From Companilactobacillus zhongbaensis (GTDB taxonomy: Bacteria; Bacillota; Bacilli; Lactobacillales; Lactobacillaceae), in the NCBI RefSeq assembly GCF_003946515.1, contig NZ_RHOM01000008.1, positions 1-64,000 on the forward strand: a DNA stretch of 64,000 bases, read 5' to 3'. Position numbers and translations under genes: made by a program. Each line of letters opens with the position of its first letter. The first letter of the stretch is position 1. This document shows, one piece after another, positions 1-9,392 of this stretch. The notes beneath the pieces are model-generated. The model made no database searches, was not told the origin of the DNA, and saw nothing but the letters and a program-made list of their open reading frames with translations.

Positions 1-145
1 TCAAAGAAGGGATCTACTATTTTAATCATGTAGATAGATCAGAAACAATAAATGGCCATACCCCTGCGGAATACAGGAGAATGGCCATTTAAGAAGTATT
101 CAATTTTTATATTATTTCAAATGTCAACTTGACAGGGACCAGCGC
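1..145 (+). mobile_element. Right end of an IS3-family insertion sequence (transposase C-terminus)
   Basis: Frame 3 is open from the window edge to a TAA at 90-92 and reads as the last 29 residues of a transposase, with a YYFNH stretch and the ending NGHTPAEYRRMAI. This resembles the C-terminus of IS3-family OrfB integrases (YxxxRxxxxLNGxTPxEYR). The sequence TGTCAACTTGACAGGGACC at about 122-140 looks like the terminal inverted repeat of IS150-group elements. The left part lies outside the window. The exact end and the family group are inferences. Confidence 0.55.
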
Positions 146-305
146 AAAACGATGTTGGAGCTTTTTCATTTTAAAAAGAAAATATTAATCGATGCGATGA
201 TATCCACCAACAAAAATAATAACTTTAAAAAATAAATTATTTAGAACAAATACTTTATTTTCTCCATTCAGTTTTCAAATCAATTTCTCTACACTTAATT
301 AGTTG

Positions 306-719
306 TTAAAACAACTCTGAAATAACATCCAAAACTTCATAGTTAGCATACTTATTCAATTTTTCCAAAAAATCATTGAGCTCTCCACTAGTATGAAAAG
401 CCCCATGGATCATATAGTTCATCTGACCAGAAATTTTGTAGTGGTGACGAATGTAATTTCGTTGTTCGTGAATAAATTTAAGGTATTTTTCATGACTAAA
501 ATATTCCATCTGCGTTTCGATGAAGACTTGATGAGAATAACCCATTTTATCCAGGTTGACCTTGATCGTATACCGTTCAATAATCCCTTCGGCTTCAAGC
601 TGTTCGATCCGTGTGTTAACGGCTGGAGGAGTCATGTTGACGATTTTTGCTAGTTCCGTTTTTGTGATTCGACAATTGCGGTTGAGTTCTTTGAGTATTT
701 TTAAATCGGCGTTATCCAT
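306..719 (-). CDS. Lrp/AsnC family transcriptional regulator
   Basis: A 137-residue protein with an N-terminal winged helix-turn-helix (residues about 3-50, beginning MDNADLKILKELNRNCR) and a C-terminal RAM-like ligand-binding domain. This is the usual two-domain layout of feast/famine regulators, which bind amino acids and form octamers. The ATG follows a strong AGGAGG at the correct spacing. The gene is divergent from the importer at 905, with a 185 bp shared intergenic region, so control of that importer is plausible but inferred. The family is clear; the ligand is unknown. Confidence 0.85.
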   Translation of the reverse strand: MDNADLKILKELNRNCRITKTELAKIVNMTPPAVNTRIEQLEAEGIIERYTIKVNLDKMGYSHQVFIETQMEYFSHEKYLKFIHEQRNYIRHHYKISGQMNYMIHGAFHTSGELNDFLEKLNKYANYEVLDVISELF

Positions 720-904
720 GAGATCCTCCTATTGATATTAATATTGTACGATAGGTGAGCGCAAAAAGTTAATTAGGAATTGTTCGGAATATTGCCGGCG
801 AGTGTTGTACACTCAACATAAGATATTAGAATGCTGATTTTTTGTTAAAAAGTTCGAAGATATTTATTATTAATATATGTGGATTTTAGAGAGGGGGAAA
901 TTAA

Positions 905-1837
905 TTGATAACTTATAAGAACATCGGGATGAAGTATGGTCCAAATACGATTTTGCATGATGTTAACTTGAAGATCGATGACGGGGAACTCTTCGTCTTA
1001 GTAGGCCCAAGTGGTAGCGGGAAGACTACCTTGCTGCGGATGTTGAACAAACTGACGGTGCCGACCGATGGGGATGTTTACTTTGAAGACCGCAAGATCA
1101 AAGAATATGACGTGCAAAAATTACGCTTGGACATGGGCTATGTTCTTCAGGATAGCAGCCTTTTCCCTAATCTAAATGTTGAAGATAACATTGCCATTCA
1201 GTTGGAACAAAAGGGTGTTTCCAAAGCCAAACGCCATAAACGGGCAGCCGAATTACTTGAGTCCGTTGAACTCGACCCGAAAAAGTACGCCAAACGGATG
1301 CCGGCCGAACTATCTGGTGGTCAACAACAGCGGATCGCCATCATTCGGGCTTTAGCGACTGAACCTAGTCTGATTTTGATGGATGAATCCTTCAGTGCTC
1401 TGGATCCGGTTTTACGGAAAAAGTCGCAAGATCTCGTTTTGAAATTGCACAAACAATACAAAACGACCATCGTTTTCGTGACCCACGACATGCAAGAAGC
1501 CTTAAGAATGGGACAACGTATCGCTGTTTTGAATAAGGGGGAGATCCAGCAAGTCGGGACACCGCACGATATCATGCAACATCCTGCCACGGATTTCGTT
1601 CGTCAATTTTTTGACATCAAAACGCCTCACTGGTGGGATATGGACTTTTTGGTGGCTTCGAATGCTCTGAAGAAAATCGATTTCAACGAACAGTTGCCGG
1701 TTATTGACAACTTCAAGGAATTGATGAAGTTATTGACGCAACAAACCCAACTTGATTTTCAATATCAAAAAGCCGGTTATTCCATGACTTCGCAAAAATT
1801 GCTGGCTTATTTGAGTGAAGAAGGGGGCGTTCACTAA
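905..1837 (+). CDS. ABC transporter ATP-binding protein, OpuCA/EgtV-like
   Basis: A 310-residue ATPase with Walker A GPSGSGKTT near residue 35, signature LSGGQQQR near 138, Walker B LILMDES and the switch VTHD. It begins with TTG behind GAGAGGGGG. Unlike the OpuCA at 25160 it lacks a clear CBS-domain pair: the C-terminal about 70 residues are short and divergent. Its stop codon overlaps the start of the next gene by one base, so the two subunits are translationally coupled. The family imports quaternary amines (betaine, carnitine, choline) or ergothioneine. The substrate cannot be fixed from this subunit. Confidence 0.85.
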   Translation: MITYKNIGMKYGPNTILHDVNLKIDDGELFVLVGPSGSGKTTLLRMLNKLTVPTDGDVYFEDRKIKEYDVQKLRLDMGYVLQDSSLFPNLNVEDNIAIQLEQKGVSKAKRHKRAAELLESVELDPKKYAKRMPAELSGGQQQRIAIIRALATEPSLILMDESFSALDPVLRKKSQDLVLKLHKQYKTTIVFVTHDMQEALRMGQRIAVLNKGEIQQVGTPHDIMQHPATDFVRQFFDIKTPHWWDMDFLVASNALKKIDFNEQLPVIDNFKELMKLLTQQTQLDFQYQKAGYSMTSQKLLAYLSEEGGVH

Positions 1838-3366
1838 TGAAAGTATTAATGCAGACGATCGTTGAGCAACGAGGAGAAATTCTCAAATCGTTGTTGCAAC
1901 ACATCCAGATTTCCTTCATTTCACTGTTGATCGCCATGTTGATCGCGATCCCCTTAGCTATTTGGCTAAGAAATCACCGCCGATTCGGTGAGATCGGTTT
2001 GCAAATTGCTGGGATAATCCAAACTATCCCTAGTTTGGCATTGTTAGGATTACTGATCCCATTAGTAGGTATTGGTACAGTTCCTGCCGTGGTAGCTTTA
2101 ACGATGTATGCCATTATGCCGTTGTATCAAAATACTTATTCAGGATTGACTAATATTGATCCTAACTTAGAAGAAGCTGCTGTGGCTTTCGGTTTGTCGA
2201 AGTGGAAACGACTGCAACGTTTGGAATTTCCTTTAGCTCTACCAATGATCATTTCCGGAATTAGAATCGCCTTAGTTATGATCATCGGTACAGCTACCTT
2301 AGCTGCTTTCATTGGTGCCGGTGGTCTTGGTGATTACATCATGCTCGGTATCCAGCAAAACAATAACTACTACTTAGTCATCGGTGGTGTGTTATCAGCT
2401 TTACTAGCCTTTATTTTCAGTGGTCTGTTGAAGTACATGGGTTCATCGAAAAAAAGGATCTACGGTGGTGGTATCGTAGTCCTCTTGTTCTTATTAGGTA
2501 TCGGTGGCAACCAAGTTTATCAAGCAGTCAAACCACAACCGGTTAACATCACGATCGCCGGAAAATTAGGTAGTGAGCCAGAGATCTTGATGAATATGTA
2601 TAAAGATTTGATCCAACAAGATCAACCTAATGCTCATGTGACTTTGAAACCTAATTTCGGTGGTACGACTTTCTTGTTCAAGGCTTTGAAGAAAAACCAA
2701 GTCGACATTTATCCTGAGTTTACCGGAACAGTTTTGGAATCACTGGTCGATTATGATAAGAAGACACCAAAAGATCCTAAGAAGATTTATCATATAGCTA
2801 AGACCACGTTGGCCAAGCAAGAAAAAATGACTTTCTTGGAACCAATGGAATACGAGAATGGCTACGATCTTGCGGTCACTCAAGAATTTTCGAAGAAGTA
2901 TCACGTTACTAAGTTAAGTGATTTAGAACGAGTAAATGACAAAGTCAAAGCAGCCTTCGATCCTGATTTTTCGAATCAACAAGATGGTTACTTAGGCTTG
3001 AAGAAGAAATATAACTTGAACTTTTCTGAAGTAAATCGGATGGAACCAAGTTTACGTTACAAGGCGATTGCCAACAAACGGGTCAACTTGGTCGACGGTT
3101 ATACGACTGATCCCCAAGTTCAAGAATATAATTTAGTCGTTCTAAAAGACGACAAGCATTTCTTCCCACCATATCAAGGAGCCCCATTGATGAATAGTGA
3201 TTTTGCTGAAAAAAATCCTCAGGTCGTCAAGAGTTTGAATCGACTGAAGGGTAAGATATCAGTTGAAGATATGCAAAAAATGAACTATCAAGTCTCAGTT
3301 AAGAATAAAAAAGCTAGTGTCGTGGCACACGATTATCTAGTTAAACACAATTTATTGGATAAATAA
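1837..3366 (+). CDS. Fused ABC permease and substrate-binding protein, OpuC/EgtU-like
   Basis: A 509-residue fusion. Residues about 1-205 form an MetI-type permease with several membrane segments and the EAA-like stretch EEAAVAFGLSKWKRL. Another membrane helix near 207-230 anchors an external solute-binding domain (about 236-509) of the OpuAC type. The binding domain contains SEPEILMNMYKDLI, NFGGTTFLFKALK and DIYPEFTGT. From memory, these resemble the ergothioneine-binding EgtU lineage more than choline-binding OpuCC; that assignment is an inference. Together with the ATPase at 905 this makes a complete two-gene importer. Confidence 0.8.
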   Translation: MKVLMQTIVEQRGEILKSLLQHIQISFISLLIAMLIAIPLAIWLRNHRRFGEIGLQIAGIIQTIPSLALLGLLIPLVGIGTVPAVVALTMYAIMPLYQNTYSGLTNIDPNLEEAAVAFGLSKWKRLQRLEFPLALPMIISGIRIALVMIIGTATLAAFIGAGGLGDYIMLGIQQNNNYYLVIGGVLSALLAFIFSGLLKYMGSSKKRIYGGGIVVLLFLLGIGGNQVYQAVKPQPVNITIAGKLGSEPEILMNMYKDLIQQDQPNAHVTLKPNFGGTTFLFKALKKNQVDIYPEFTGTVLESLVDYDKKTPKDPKKIYHIAKTTLAKQEKMTFLEPMEYENGYDLAVTQEFSKKYHVTKLSDLERVNDKVKAAFDPDFSNQQDGYLGLKKKYNLNFSEVNRMEPSLRYKAIANKRVNLVDGYTTDPQVQEYNLVVLKDDKHFFPPYQGAPLMNSDFAEKNPQVVKSLNRLKGKISVEDMQKMNYQVSVKNKKASVVAHDYLVKHNLLDK

Positions 3367-3380
3367 TTTTTTAAAATAAA

Positions 3381-3430
3381 GAACCCTCGTATCGATGCAA
3401 AAAGCCGCATCGTACGGGGGTTCTGTTTTT
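3381..3430 (+). terminator. Rho-independent terminator of the importer operon
   Basis: A long stem pairs GAACCCTCGTA and a TCGATGC segment with GCATCG and TACGGGGGTTC, and is followed by a T-run. It lies 15 bp after the stop codon at 3366. Confidence 0.85.
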
Positions 3431-3432
3431 TA

Positions 3433-3556
3433 TGGAAACGTGCTACTGGCAATAGCGACCTCCGGTTTAGCAACTATCAGCGAGTCACGCTTCGCGCAAC
3501 TCTAGTGCTGATAGTCCCTAAATCCTCGGTAGCTGAACGATTGCCATCCGCACTCT
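3433..3556. repeat. Intergenic palindrome, family 2, copy 1
   Basis: Imperfect nested palindrome: GGCAAT pairs with ATTGCC, GGTTTAG with CTAAATCC, and CTATCAGC with GCTGATAG, around a variable centre. The left part (GGAAACG, then TAGCGACCTCCGGTTTAG) recurs at 51972 and 52120 as TAGCGGCCTCCGGTT. It is non-coding and lies between two convergent genes. Confidence 0.65.
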
Positions 3557-3561
3557 TTTTA

Positions 3562-4848
3562 TTATTCTTCTGACAATGCTTCACGAGGTAAGATGAGATT
3601 CAATAAGATTCCCATTACGGTTGCGACACCAATACCGGTGAACTGGAAAGTACCGATTTTTAAATAGGCATTTCCGATACCAATTACGAGGATAACTGAG
3701 GCGATCATCAAGTTTCGTTTGCGGTTGAAGTCGACTTTGTTATCAACTAGGATCCGTAATCCACTCGAAGCGATAACTCCGAAGAGAACGAAACTGATTC
3801 CACCAATGACTGGTCCGGGGATGGTTTGAATCAAGGCACTTATTTTGCCGACGAAACCGAACAAGGCAGCAAAGACGGCAGCACCGATGATGACGTAAAC
3901 ACTGAAGATCTTGTTAACGGCCATAACACCAATGTTTTCACCGTAAGAAGTGATTGGTGGACCACCAACTAACCCGGCGAAGATTGAAGCTGTACCATCA
4001 CCAGCTAGAGTCCGATGAAGTCCCGGATTTTTGAAGAAGTTTCGATGAGTCAATTCATCCAAGACCATGATGTGTCCTAAATGCTCGGCCATCGTAACGA
4101 AAGCGATCGGAGCAAAACTCAGTATCGCATCCCAATAGATCCGTTTAGGTGTGTAACTAATGTAAGGAAATTCGAACGCAGGCAATCTGAACCAAGGCGT
4201 TGAAGCTACTTTTGAAAAATCAACGATTCCTAACGCCACAGACAGGGCATAACCACAGACGATTCCGAGTAGGATAGCAATGTTGCTCCAAAAGCCTTTG
4301 AGGTACATGTTGAATAAGACGGTGACTAATAGTGTAAAGATGGCAATACCAAAGTATTTCAAGTCGTAAGTTTTTCCATTGAGCATGGCGTTGTCAGCGG
4401 CTGATCCAGCAACAGACAAACCGATGACGATAACAATCGGACCAACGACGATTGGTGGTAGGGCACGGTCGATCCAGTCAGAACCGACAAAGCCAACGAT
4501 CGTTGCGATGATCAAGTAAACTAAACCAACGGCGATGGTACCTTGAGCGACTCCGGCATAACCAGCCGTCTTCATTAAGGCAACGGAGGGAACGATGAAG
4601 GAAAAACTGGAACTCATGTAGGCCGGGATCCGACCTTTGGTGATCAAGATGTGCAAGATAGTTCCGATACCGGAACTGAACAAGGCAATACTTGGATCAA
4701 GTCCAACGAGTAGTGGAACTAAAACGGTCGCGCCGAACATTGAGAAGAGATGCTGTAGTGATAAAAGCGGCCAACTGGCTAGCGGTGGACGTTCGTACAG
4801 GTCTAAGACCGCTTCGGGATTACGGTAGTTCTTGTCGTTTGTTTCCAA
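3562..4848 (-). CDS. uraA: Uracil permease (NCS2 family, UraA/PyrP)
   Basis: A 428-residue NCS2 transporter with about 12-14 membrane segments and the family motifs GATVLVPLLVGLDPSIALFS near the N-terminus, a transport-core glutamate in AFVTMAEHLGH, and GGPPITSYGENIGVMA. It imports uracil by proton symport. The gene is monocistronic. A PyrR-binding attenuator and a strong promoter lie directly upstream, which ties it to pyrimidine supply and supports uracil over xanthine as substrate. Confidence 0.92.
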   Translation of the reverse strand: METNDKNYRNPEAVLDLYERPPLASWPLLSLQHLFSMFGATVLVPLLVGLDPSIALFSSGIGTILHILITKGRIPAYMSSSFSFIVPSVALMKTAGYAGVAQGTIAVGLVYLIIATIVGFVGSDWIDRALPPIVVGPIVIVIGLSVAGSAADNAMLNGKTYDLKYFGIAIFTLLVTVLFNMYLKGFWSNIAILLGIVCGYALSVALGIVDFSKVASTPWFRLPAFEFPYISYTPKRIYWDAILSFAPIAFVTMAEHLGHIMVLDELTHRNFFKNPGLHRTLAGDGTASIFAGLVGGPPITSYGENIGVMAVNKIFSVYVIIGAAVFAALFGFVGKISALIQTIPGPVIGGISFVLFGVIASSGLRILVDNKVDFNRKRNLMIASVILVIGIGNAYLKIGTFQFTGIGVATVMGILLNLILPREALSEE

Positions 4849-4876
4849 TGGTGGTGCCCCCTATAACGTTTTTTTG

Positions 4877-4963
4877 CAAAAAAATAGTCCTTTATCCCGT
4901 GATTGTGCCGAAATAAAAGACTTTGGTGTTCCTTATTAGCCTCGCGGGACTAAGATTAAAGGT
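4877..4963 (-). promoter_or_regulatory. PyrR-type RNA attenuator in the uraA leader
   Basis: Read on the minus strand, the leader first carries a stem-loop with AGTCCCGCGAGGCT at 4936-4952, closed by CCTT and AAGG. This matches the conserved PyrR-binding loop of Bacillus and lactobacillus pyr leaders. It is followed by an intrinsic terminator at 4877-4924: AGTCTTTTATTTCG pairs with CGGGATAAAGGACT and a U-run follows. UMP-bound PyrR would stabilise the first loop and favour termination. Confidence 0.85.
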
Positions 4964-4978
4964 TATGCGATTTTCTTA

Positions 4979-5007
4979 ATGATATTCGATTTTTAGTGGG
5001 ATGTCAA
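4979..5007 (-). promoter_or_regulatory. uraA promoter
   Basis: On the minus strand, TTGACA (5002-5007) and TATCAT (4979-4984) are separated by 17 bp, directly upstream of the PyrR leader. Confidence 0.8.
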
Positions 5008-5025
5008 TTGTGGTAGTAGTTTGTT

Positions 5026-5272
5026 TGGGTGGTTCACTGCCGGTTCTGCGGGAGGGTTCCGGGAATTGAGCCGTGGAACGCTGCGGGCCAACTTTGAGCT
5101 ATCCAAGGAAGACCGCCTTGGACATCTCAAAGCTTGACCTTTTCGTAAGCACGGCCCATGCCGTGCAAACGAAAATTTCGCGGCTGACGGCTAATTCCCT
5201 CCACCCTCCCGCAGAACCTAAGATTGTATAAAAATCGCATTCTGGTGGGGTGGGTACGGTACTTATTCTTTT
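5026..5272 (+). repeat. Large intergenic palindrome family 1, copy 1 (loop type I)
   Basis: The outer stem is a perfect 16 bp match between 5042-5057 and 5203-5218 (GGTTCTGCGGGAGGGT and its complement). It continues as TCCGGGAATT against AATTCCC. Inside are nested hairpins (CCAAGG with CCTTGG, CACGGC with GCCGTG). The copy is preceded by GGTGGTTCACTGCC and followed by TACGGTACTTATTCTTTTC, both shared with other copies. Non-coding. Confidence 0.85.
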
Positions 5273-5942
5273 CCTGCTAGGTTGCTTTGGTTAGTTTGGA
5301 TATACTCCCGCTTTAATCGTTCTTACGATTTTTACTTTTTCTTCCTATCTTGTTGATTTTTTGTTGTGTAAATCATCGATTGTTTTTTTATTGGTAATTA
5401 AGATGGATAGGTGATGGTGGTATTTTTTTGTCGATGCGGGACTATATATTACCTGTCTTTTCTAAATTATTTGGATAGATTTATTGGAATTTGAGTTTTT
5501 TTCTTTTATTTTCGGATTTTTCTTCCCATTTTATGGATTTTTGTGGCATAAGCTTTTGCCGATTTGTGGCGCTTTCATCAAAAATTTTCTTTTGTTAGTA
5601 AATTTTTGATAAATTGAATGGCGATTTTGTCTTGTGATTGCCTTTTTTTATCGGGTGATCAAATTTGATTTGGTGGATTTGGTTTGTGAATTTCACAAGC
5701 TTTTATTCGGGATTTTGGATTTCTTTTTAATCTTTGATTGATCATTTTTGGTGATTTTTTTAATGATTATTATTTCATTTAGCTGTCTTAGGTGCATCAA
5801 AGAAAATTTTAATTCATAATTATTAAAAAACCGTTGTAATGTTACAAAAAACTTCATACAATGTACAGTGCGATTAAAATTCAATTCATATGCCATAGCA
5901 TATATCATGTGAAAGTTTTTTTTACATATTTCGGAGGGGAAC
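5273..5942. other. Gene-free T-rich stretch upstream of the EPS cluster
   Basis: No credible gene on either strand. The plus strand is strongly T-rich with G as the second base, up to about 5720, then becomes ordinary A/T-rich. It must contain the EPS promoter. A small palindrome, TATGCCATAGCATA, lies at 5889-5902, and GGAGGGG sits just before the first EPS start. I see no further feature. Confidence 0.6.
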
Positions 5943-6719
5943 GTGGAATCAGAACAAACAATTAGTATGGTACAAATTTGGAGCATTTTACGAAAACATG
6001 TCCGCGCAATTTTTGGAACAACTATTGTTGTCTTTATTGCTTCGGTGTTTATCACATTTTTCGTAATGACGCCTAAGTACAGCGCAACAACTGAGATCCT
6101 GGTCAATCGAAAGCTTTCAGCTGATATGCAAAGTGCTCAGTTCCAACAGGTTCAGGCCGATGTCCAAATGATCAGTACCTATAAAGATATTATTACTAGT
6201 CCCACGGTTTTAAATAGCGTCAATAAAGAAATCAAGCAGTATCCAGGATATCCTGGTTCGATGGGGGCTTTGAAGGATTCTTTGGCTATTAAGAATTCAC
6301 AAGATTCACAAGTGTTTTCAGTGACAGCTACTTCGGATGATCCGGGGACAGCTGCTGCGATGGCAAATTACACTGCCAAGGTCTTTAAGAAAAAAATCGT
6401 CAAGATCATGAGTATCAATAACGTTTCGATTGTTTCTACTGCAACGCCAAATCACAATCCAGTCAGTCCTAAGAAACCTTTGAACTTGCTAGCAGGGATT
6501 GCTTTAGGTCTACTTCTCGGTATCGTTCTAGCATTCATTCGTGAGATCACCGATAAGACTGTTACGACAGAAGACTTTTTGACCAAAGATTTGGGCTTGA
6601 CTAGTTTAGGAATAGTTGACGAAATCGACCAAGTAGAAATTGAAAAAGCAGCTCAATCCAAAAATGGACGTGCCAGAGCTGTCCACAGTCATGACGTAGG
6701 CGGTCACAGAAGGGTATAG
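5943..6719 (+). CDS. EPS chain-length regulator / tyrosine kinase modulator (Wzd, CpsC-like)
   Basis: A 258-residue polysaccharide co-polymerase of the Wzz/CpsC type. A membrane segment lies near residues 20-42 and another near 176-198 (PLNLLAGIALGLLLGIVLAF), preceded by the proline-rich NPVSPKKP typical of the family. The C-terminal cytoplasmic tail contacts and activates the kinase encoded next. GTG start behind GGAGGGG. First gene of the EPS operon. It sets polymer length together with the kinase and phosphatase. Confidence 0.9.
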   Translation: MESEQTISMVQIWSILRKHVRAIFGTTIVVFIASVFITFFVMTPKYSATTEILVNRKLSADMQSAQFQQVQADVQMISTYKDIITSPTVLNSVNKEIKQYPGYPGSMGALKDSLAIKNSQDSQVFSVTATSDDPGTAAAMANYTAKVFKKKIVKIMSINNVSIVSTATPNHNPVSPKKPLNLLAGIALGLLLGIVLAFIREITDKTVTTEDFLTKDLGLTSLGIVDEIDQVEIEKAAQSKNGRARAVHSHDVGGHRRV

Positions 6720-6724
6720 CTGAT

Positions 6725-7450
6725 ATGGGATTATTTAAGAGTAAAAAGAAGAAGATCGATAATTACAGTTTAAAACACGGTGTTGGCTTAGTTACTTACA
6801 ACGATCCTATGAGTAACGTGTCCGAGCAATTCAAGACTATTCGGACTAATATTCAATTCTCGTCAGTTGATAAAAAGCTGAAATCAATTTTGTTTACCTC
6901 ATCTGCACGTTCAGAAGGTAAATCAACTGTCAGTAATAATATGGCGGTAACTCAAGCTAAACAAGGTGACCGAGTTCTCCTGATCGATGCTGACTTACGT
7001 CGTCCGATCATGCATAAGACTTTTAATCTCAACAACACTTATGGTTTGTCGAATTACTTATCTGGAAGCGTTCGTTTGGAAGATGTTGTTCAAAGAACGA
7101 TGATCGATAATTTGTTCGTCATTACTAGTGGACCGATTCCACCAAACCCATCTGAATTGCTCGGAAGTGTTCGGACCAAGGATCTGTTGAACCGATTAAG
7201 TAGTCAATTTGATCTACTGATCTTAGATGCACCACCAGTCAATGCCGTAACTGATTCACAAGTGTTAGCCAGCATGGTCGATGGCGTGATTTTAGTAGTT
7301 CCTCAAGGAATTGCCAAAAAATCTGACGTCATTCGTGCTAAGCAGTTACTGGAAACAGTTCATGCTAATATCCTGGGATTTGTGATGAATCGTGTCACGG
7401 AAACTAGTTCTAGCAAGTACGGCGGATATTACGGAGCTTATAAGAAGTGA
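6725..7450 (+). CDS. EPS tyrosine autokinase (BY-kinase; Wze, CpsD-like)
   Basis: A 241-residue bacterial tyrosine kinase. Walker A SARSEGKSTVSNN lies near residues 59-71, Walker A' VLLIDADLRRP near 90, and Walker B LLILDAPP near 170. The C-terminus is a tyrosine cluster (SSSKYGGYYGAYKK) that is the autophosphorylation site in this family. It acts at the membrane with the Wzd-like protein at 5943. Its stop overlaps the start of the phosphatase gene by four bases. Confidence 0.93.
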   Translation: MGLFKSKKKKIDNYSLKHGVGLVTYNDPMSNVSEQFKTIRTNIQFSSVDKKLKSILFTSSARSEGKSTVSNNMAVTQAKQGDRVLLIDADLRRPIMHKTFNLNNTYGLSNYLSGSVRLEDVVQRTMIDNLFVITSGPIPPNPSELLGSVRTKDLLNRLSSQFDLLILDAPPVNAVTDSQVLASMVDGVILVVPQGIAKKSDVIRAKQLLETVHANILGFVMNRVTETSSSKYGGYYGAYKK

Positions 7451-8229
7451 AATTGATCGACTTGCATTGTCATATTTTACCCGGAGTGGATGATGGGGCA
7501 AAAGATATGCAAATGGCTCTAGATTTAGCAAAAGCCGCTGTCAGTGAAGACATCAGTCACGTTTTATTGACGCCACATCATATGGATGGAGCATATCTGA
7601 ATCATCGTCAAGACGTGATCGAGCAAACGGCTGTTTTTCAACAAGCTTTACAAATGAATCAAATACCATTAACAGTTTTTCCAGGACAAGAAGTCCATTT
7701 AACTGGACAACTACCACAAGCAATTGTCGCTGGAGACGTCTTATTTATGGATGAAAGCAACCGGTATTTATTGATAGAACTCCCGCATAGTGGAGTTCCC
7801 GAATATACAAACAGGATGTTATTTGACCTGCGAGCACAAGGAATCACCCCAGTGCTAGCTCATCCGGAGCGCAACGCAGGCTTTCAAAAAGATCCAAATA
7901 AGTTATATGACTTAGTCAAAATGGGATGCTTGACCCAACTAACAGCCAGCAGTTATCTAGGCGTTTTTGGATCAAAAGTCCAACAACTGACGGAAAAAAT
8001 AGTTAAAGCTAACCAAGGCTACATCTTTGCTTCGGATGCTCATAACTTTGAGGGGAGAAGATTCTTGATGAAAGAAGCTTTTTCAAAGTTAGCCGCAGAA
8101 GAAGGACCAGACAAAGCTGAATTGTTCAATGAAAATGCCAAAAACATCATCAATGGCGACGATGTTGTGCAAATGAATATTAAAAAAATAACAAAGGTAC
8201 CTAAGAAAAAGCGATTTTGGTTGTTTTAG
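7447..8229 (+). CDS. Tyrosine-protein phosphatase of the PHP family (Wzb, CpsB-like)
   Basis: A 260-residue metal-dependent phosphatase. The PHP metal ligands are visible as DLHCHILPGVDDG at the N-terminus, LTPHH near residue 41, PGQEVHL near 79, HPERN near 140 and SDAHN near 196. It dephosphorylates the BY-kinase and so closes the EPS control loop. GTG start, translationally coupled to the kinase gene. The C-terminal basic tail (KKITKVPKKKRFW) is unremarkable. Confidence 0.92.
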   Translation: MKLIDLHCHILPGVDDGAKDMQMALDLAKAAVSEDISHVLLTPHHMDGAYLNHRQDVIEQTAVFQQALQMNQIPLTVFPGQEVHLTGQLPQAIVAGDVLFMDESNRYLLIELPHSGVPEYTNRMLFDLRAQGITPVLAHPERNAGFQKDPNKLYDLVKMGCLTQLTASSYLGVFGSKVQQLTEKIVKANQGYIFASDAHNFEGRRFLMKEAFSKLAAEEGPDKAELFNENAKNIINGDDVVQMNIKKITKVPKKKRFWLF

Positions 8230-8259
8230 GGATATAGGTACATCTGTTGAGAGGGGATT

Positions 8260-8931
8260 ATGATGGATTATACAAACGACAGACATAAAAGCGATAACAT
8301 AAAGTTTAGCTATCACAGGGAAAAATGTTTTTATAAAATAGTAAAACGATCATTTGACTTCGTTGCGAGTTTGTTGGGATTAATATTGTTATTACCACTA
8401 TTCTTGATCGTAGCGATCGCCATCAAACTAGAAGACTCCGCCGGTGCAGTTTTTTACTCACAAACTAGAATCGGAAAAAATAAGAAACCATTCAAAATGT
8501 ACAAATTCCGTTCAATGACCGTTGACGCCGATGAACGCTTAAAAGAATTGCTCGATAAAAACGAAATCGAAGGTGCCATGTTCAAAATGAAGGAAGATCC
8601 ACGGGTAACCAAAGTGGGTGCCTTCATTCGTAAATATAGCATCGACGAACTACCACAACTGTTCAACGTCCTACGTGGAAACATGAGCTTAGTAGGACCA
8701 AGACCACCATTGCCATACGAAGTGGAAAAGTATACTGACCACGATCTATTGAGATTGATCGTCAAACCAGGTTGTACTGGCTTATGGCAAATCAGTGGCC
8801 GTAACGCAGTAGGCTTCCACGAAATGGTAGAAATGGATCTGCAGTACATAGCAAAATGCGGATTTTTGTTTGATATTTATGTCTTATTCAAGACAGTGGC
8901 TGTGTTTATTCATCCTAATGCAGCTTACTAA
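8260..8931 (+). CDS. Undecaprenyl-phosphate sugar transferase (EPS priming enzyme)
   Basis: A 223-residue polyisoprenyl-phosphate hexose-1-phosphate transferase. One membrane helix (residues about 30-52, [19 protein letters not shown]) precedes the catalytic domain, with KFRSM, the DELPQ motif and [10 protein letters not shown]. It starts EPS repeat-unit assembly by loading the first sugar phosphate on the lipid carrier. It is shorter than WbaP-type enzymes because it lacks the N-terminal multi-helix domain. ATG behind GAGAGGGG. Confidence 0.92.
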   Translation: MMDYTNDRHKSDNIKFSYHREKCFYKIVKRSFDFVASLLGLILLLPLFLIVAIAIKLEDSAGAVFYSQTRIGKNKKPFKMYKFRSMTVDADERLKELLDKNEIEGAMFKMKEDPRVTKVGAFIRKYSIDELPQLFNVLRGNMSLVGPRPPLPYEVEKYTDHDLLRLIVKPGCTGLWQISGRNAVGFHEMVEMDLQYIAKCGFLFDIYVLFKTVAVFIHPNAAY

Positions 8932-8942
8932 GAGGTGACATT

Positions 8943-9392
8943 ATGAAAGTTTGTTTAGTTGGGTCTAGTGGCGGACACTTGACCCATTTATATTTGTTGA
9001 AAAAATTTTGGAACGATAAAGATCGATTTTGGGTCACATTTGATAAAGAAGATGCCAATAGCCTTTTAAAAGAAGAAAAGAAATACAATTGTTACTACCC
9101 AACGAACCGTAACATCAAAAATTTAATAAAAAATACTTTTCTTGCTATTAAAGTATTAAAAAAAGAACGACCAGACTTAATCATCTCATCAGGTGCAGCT
9201 GTTGCCGTTCCCTTTTTCTATATAGGTAAATTATTTGGTGCCAAAACAGTTTATATCGAGGTATTCGACAGAATAGATAAACCAACGTTGACTGGTAAAT
9301 TAGTTTATCCCATCACTGACTTATTTGTCGTTCAATGGGAAGAAATGAAACAAGTTTATCCAAAAGCAGTCAATTTAGGGGGTATCTTCTAA
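8943..9392 (+). CDS. Alg14-like glycosyltransferase membrane subunit (CpsF/PssD type)
   Basis: A 149-residue protein beginning MKVCLVGSSGGHLTHL. That glycine-rich loop and the DLIISSGAAVAVPF segment are typical of Alg14/PssD, the membrane partner that recruits the catalytic Alg13/PssE subunit. Together they add the second sugar to the priming sugar. Its TAA overlaps the start of the following Alg13-like gene by one base. The sugar specificity is not readable. Confidence 0.88.
   Translation: MKVCLVGSSGGHLTHLYLLKKFWNDKDRFWVTFDKEDANSLLKEEKKYNCYYPTNRNIKNLIKNTFLAIKVLKKERPDLIISSGAAVAVPFFYIGKLFGAKTVYIEVFDRIDKPTLTGKLVYPITDLFVVQWEEMKQVYPKAVNLGGIF

Noticed and set aside
5693-6106. 137-residue frame opposite the start of the EPS operon
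   Set aside because: It overlaps the clear Wzd gene and extends into A/T-rich intergenic DNA with a low-complexity lysine/isoleucine tail.
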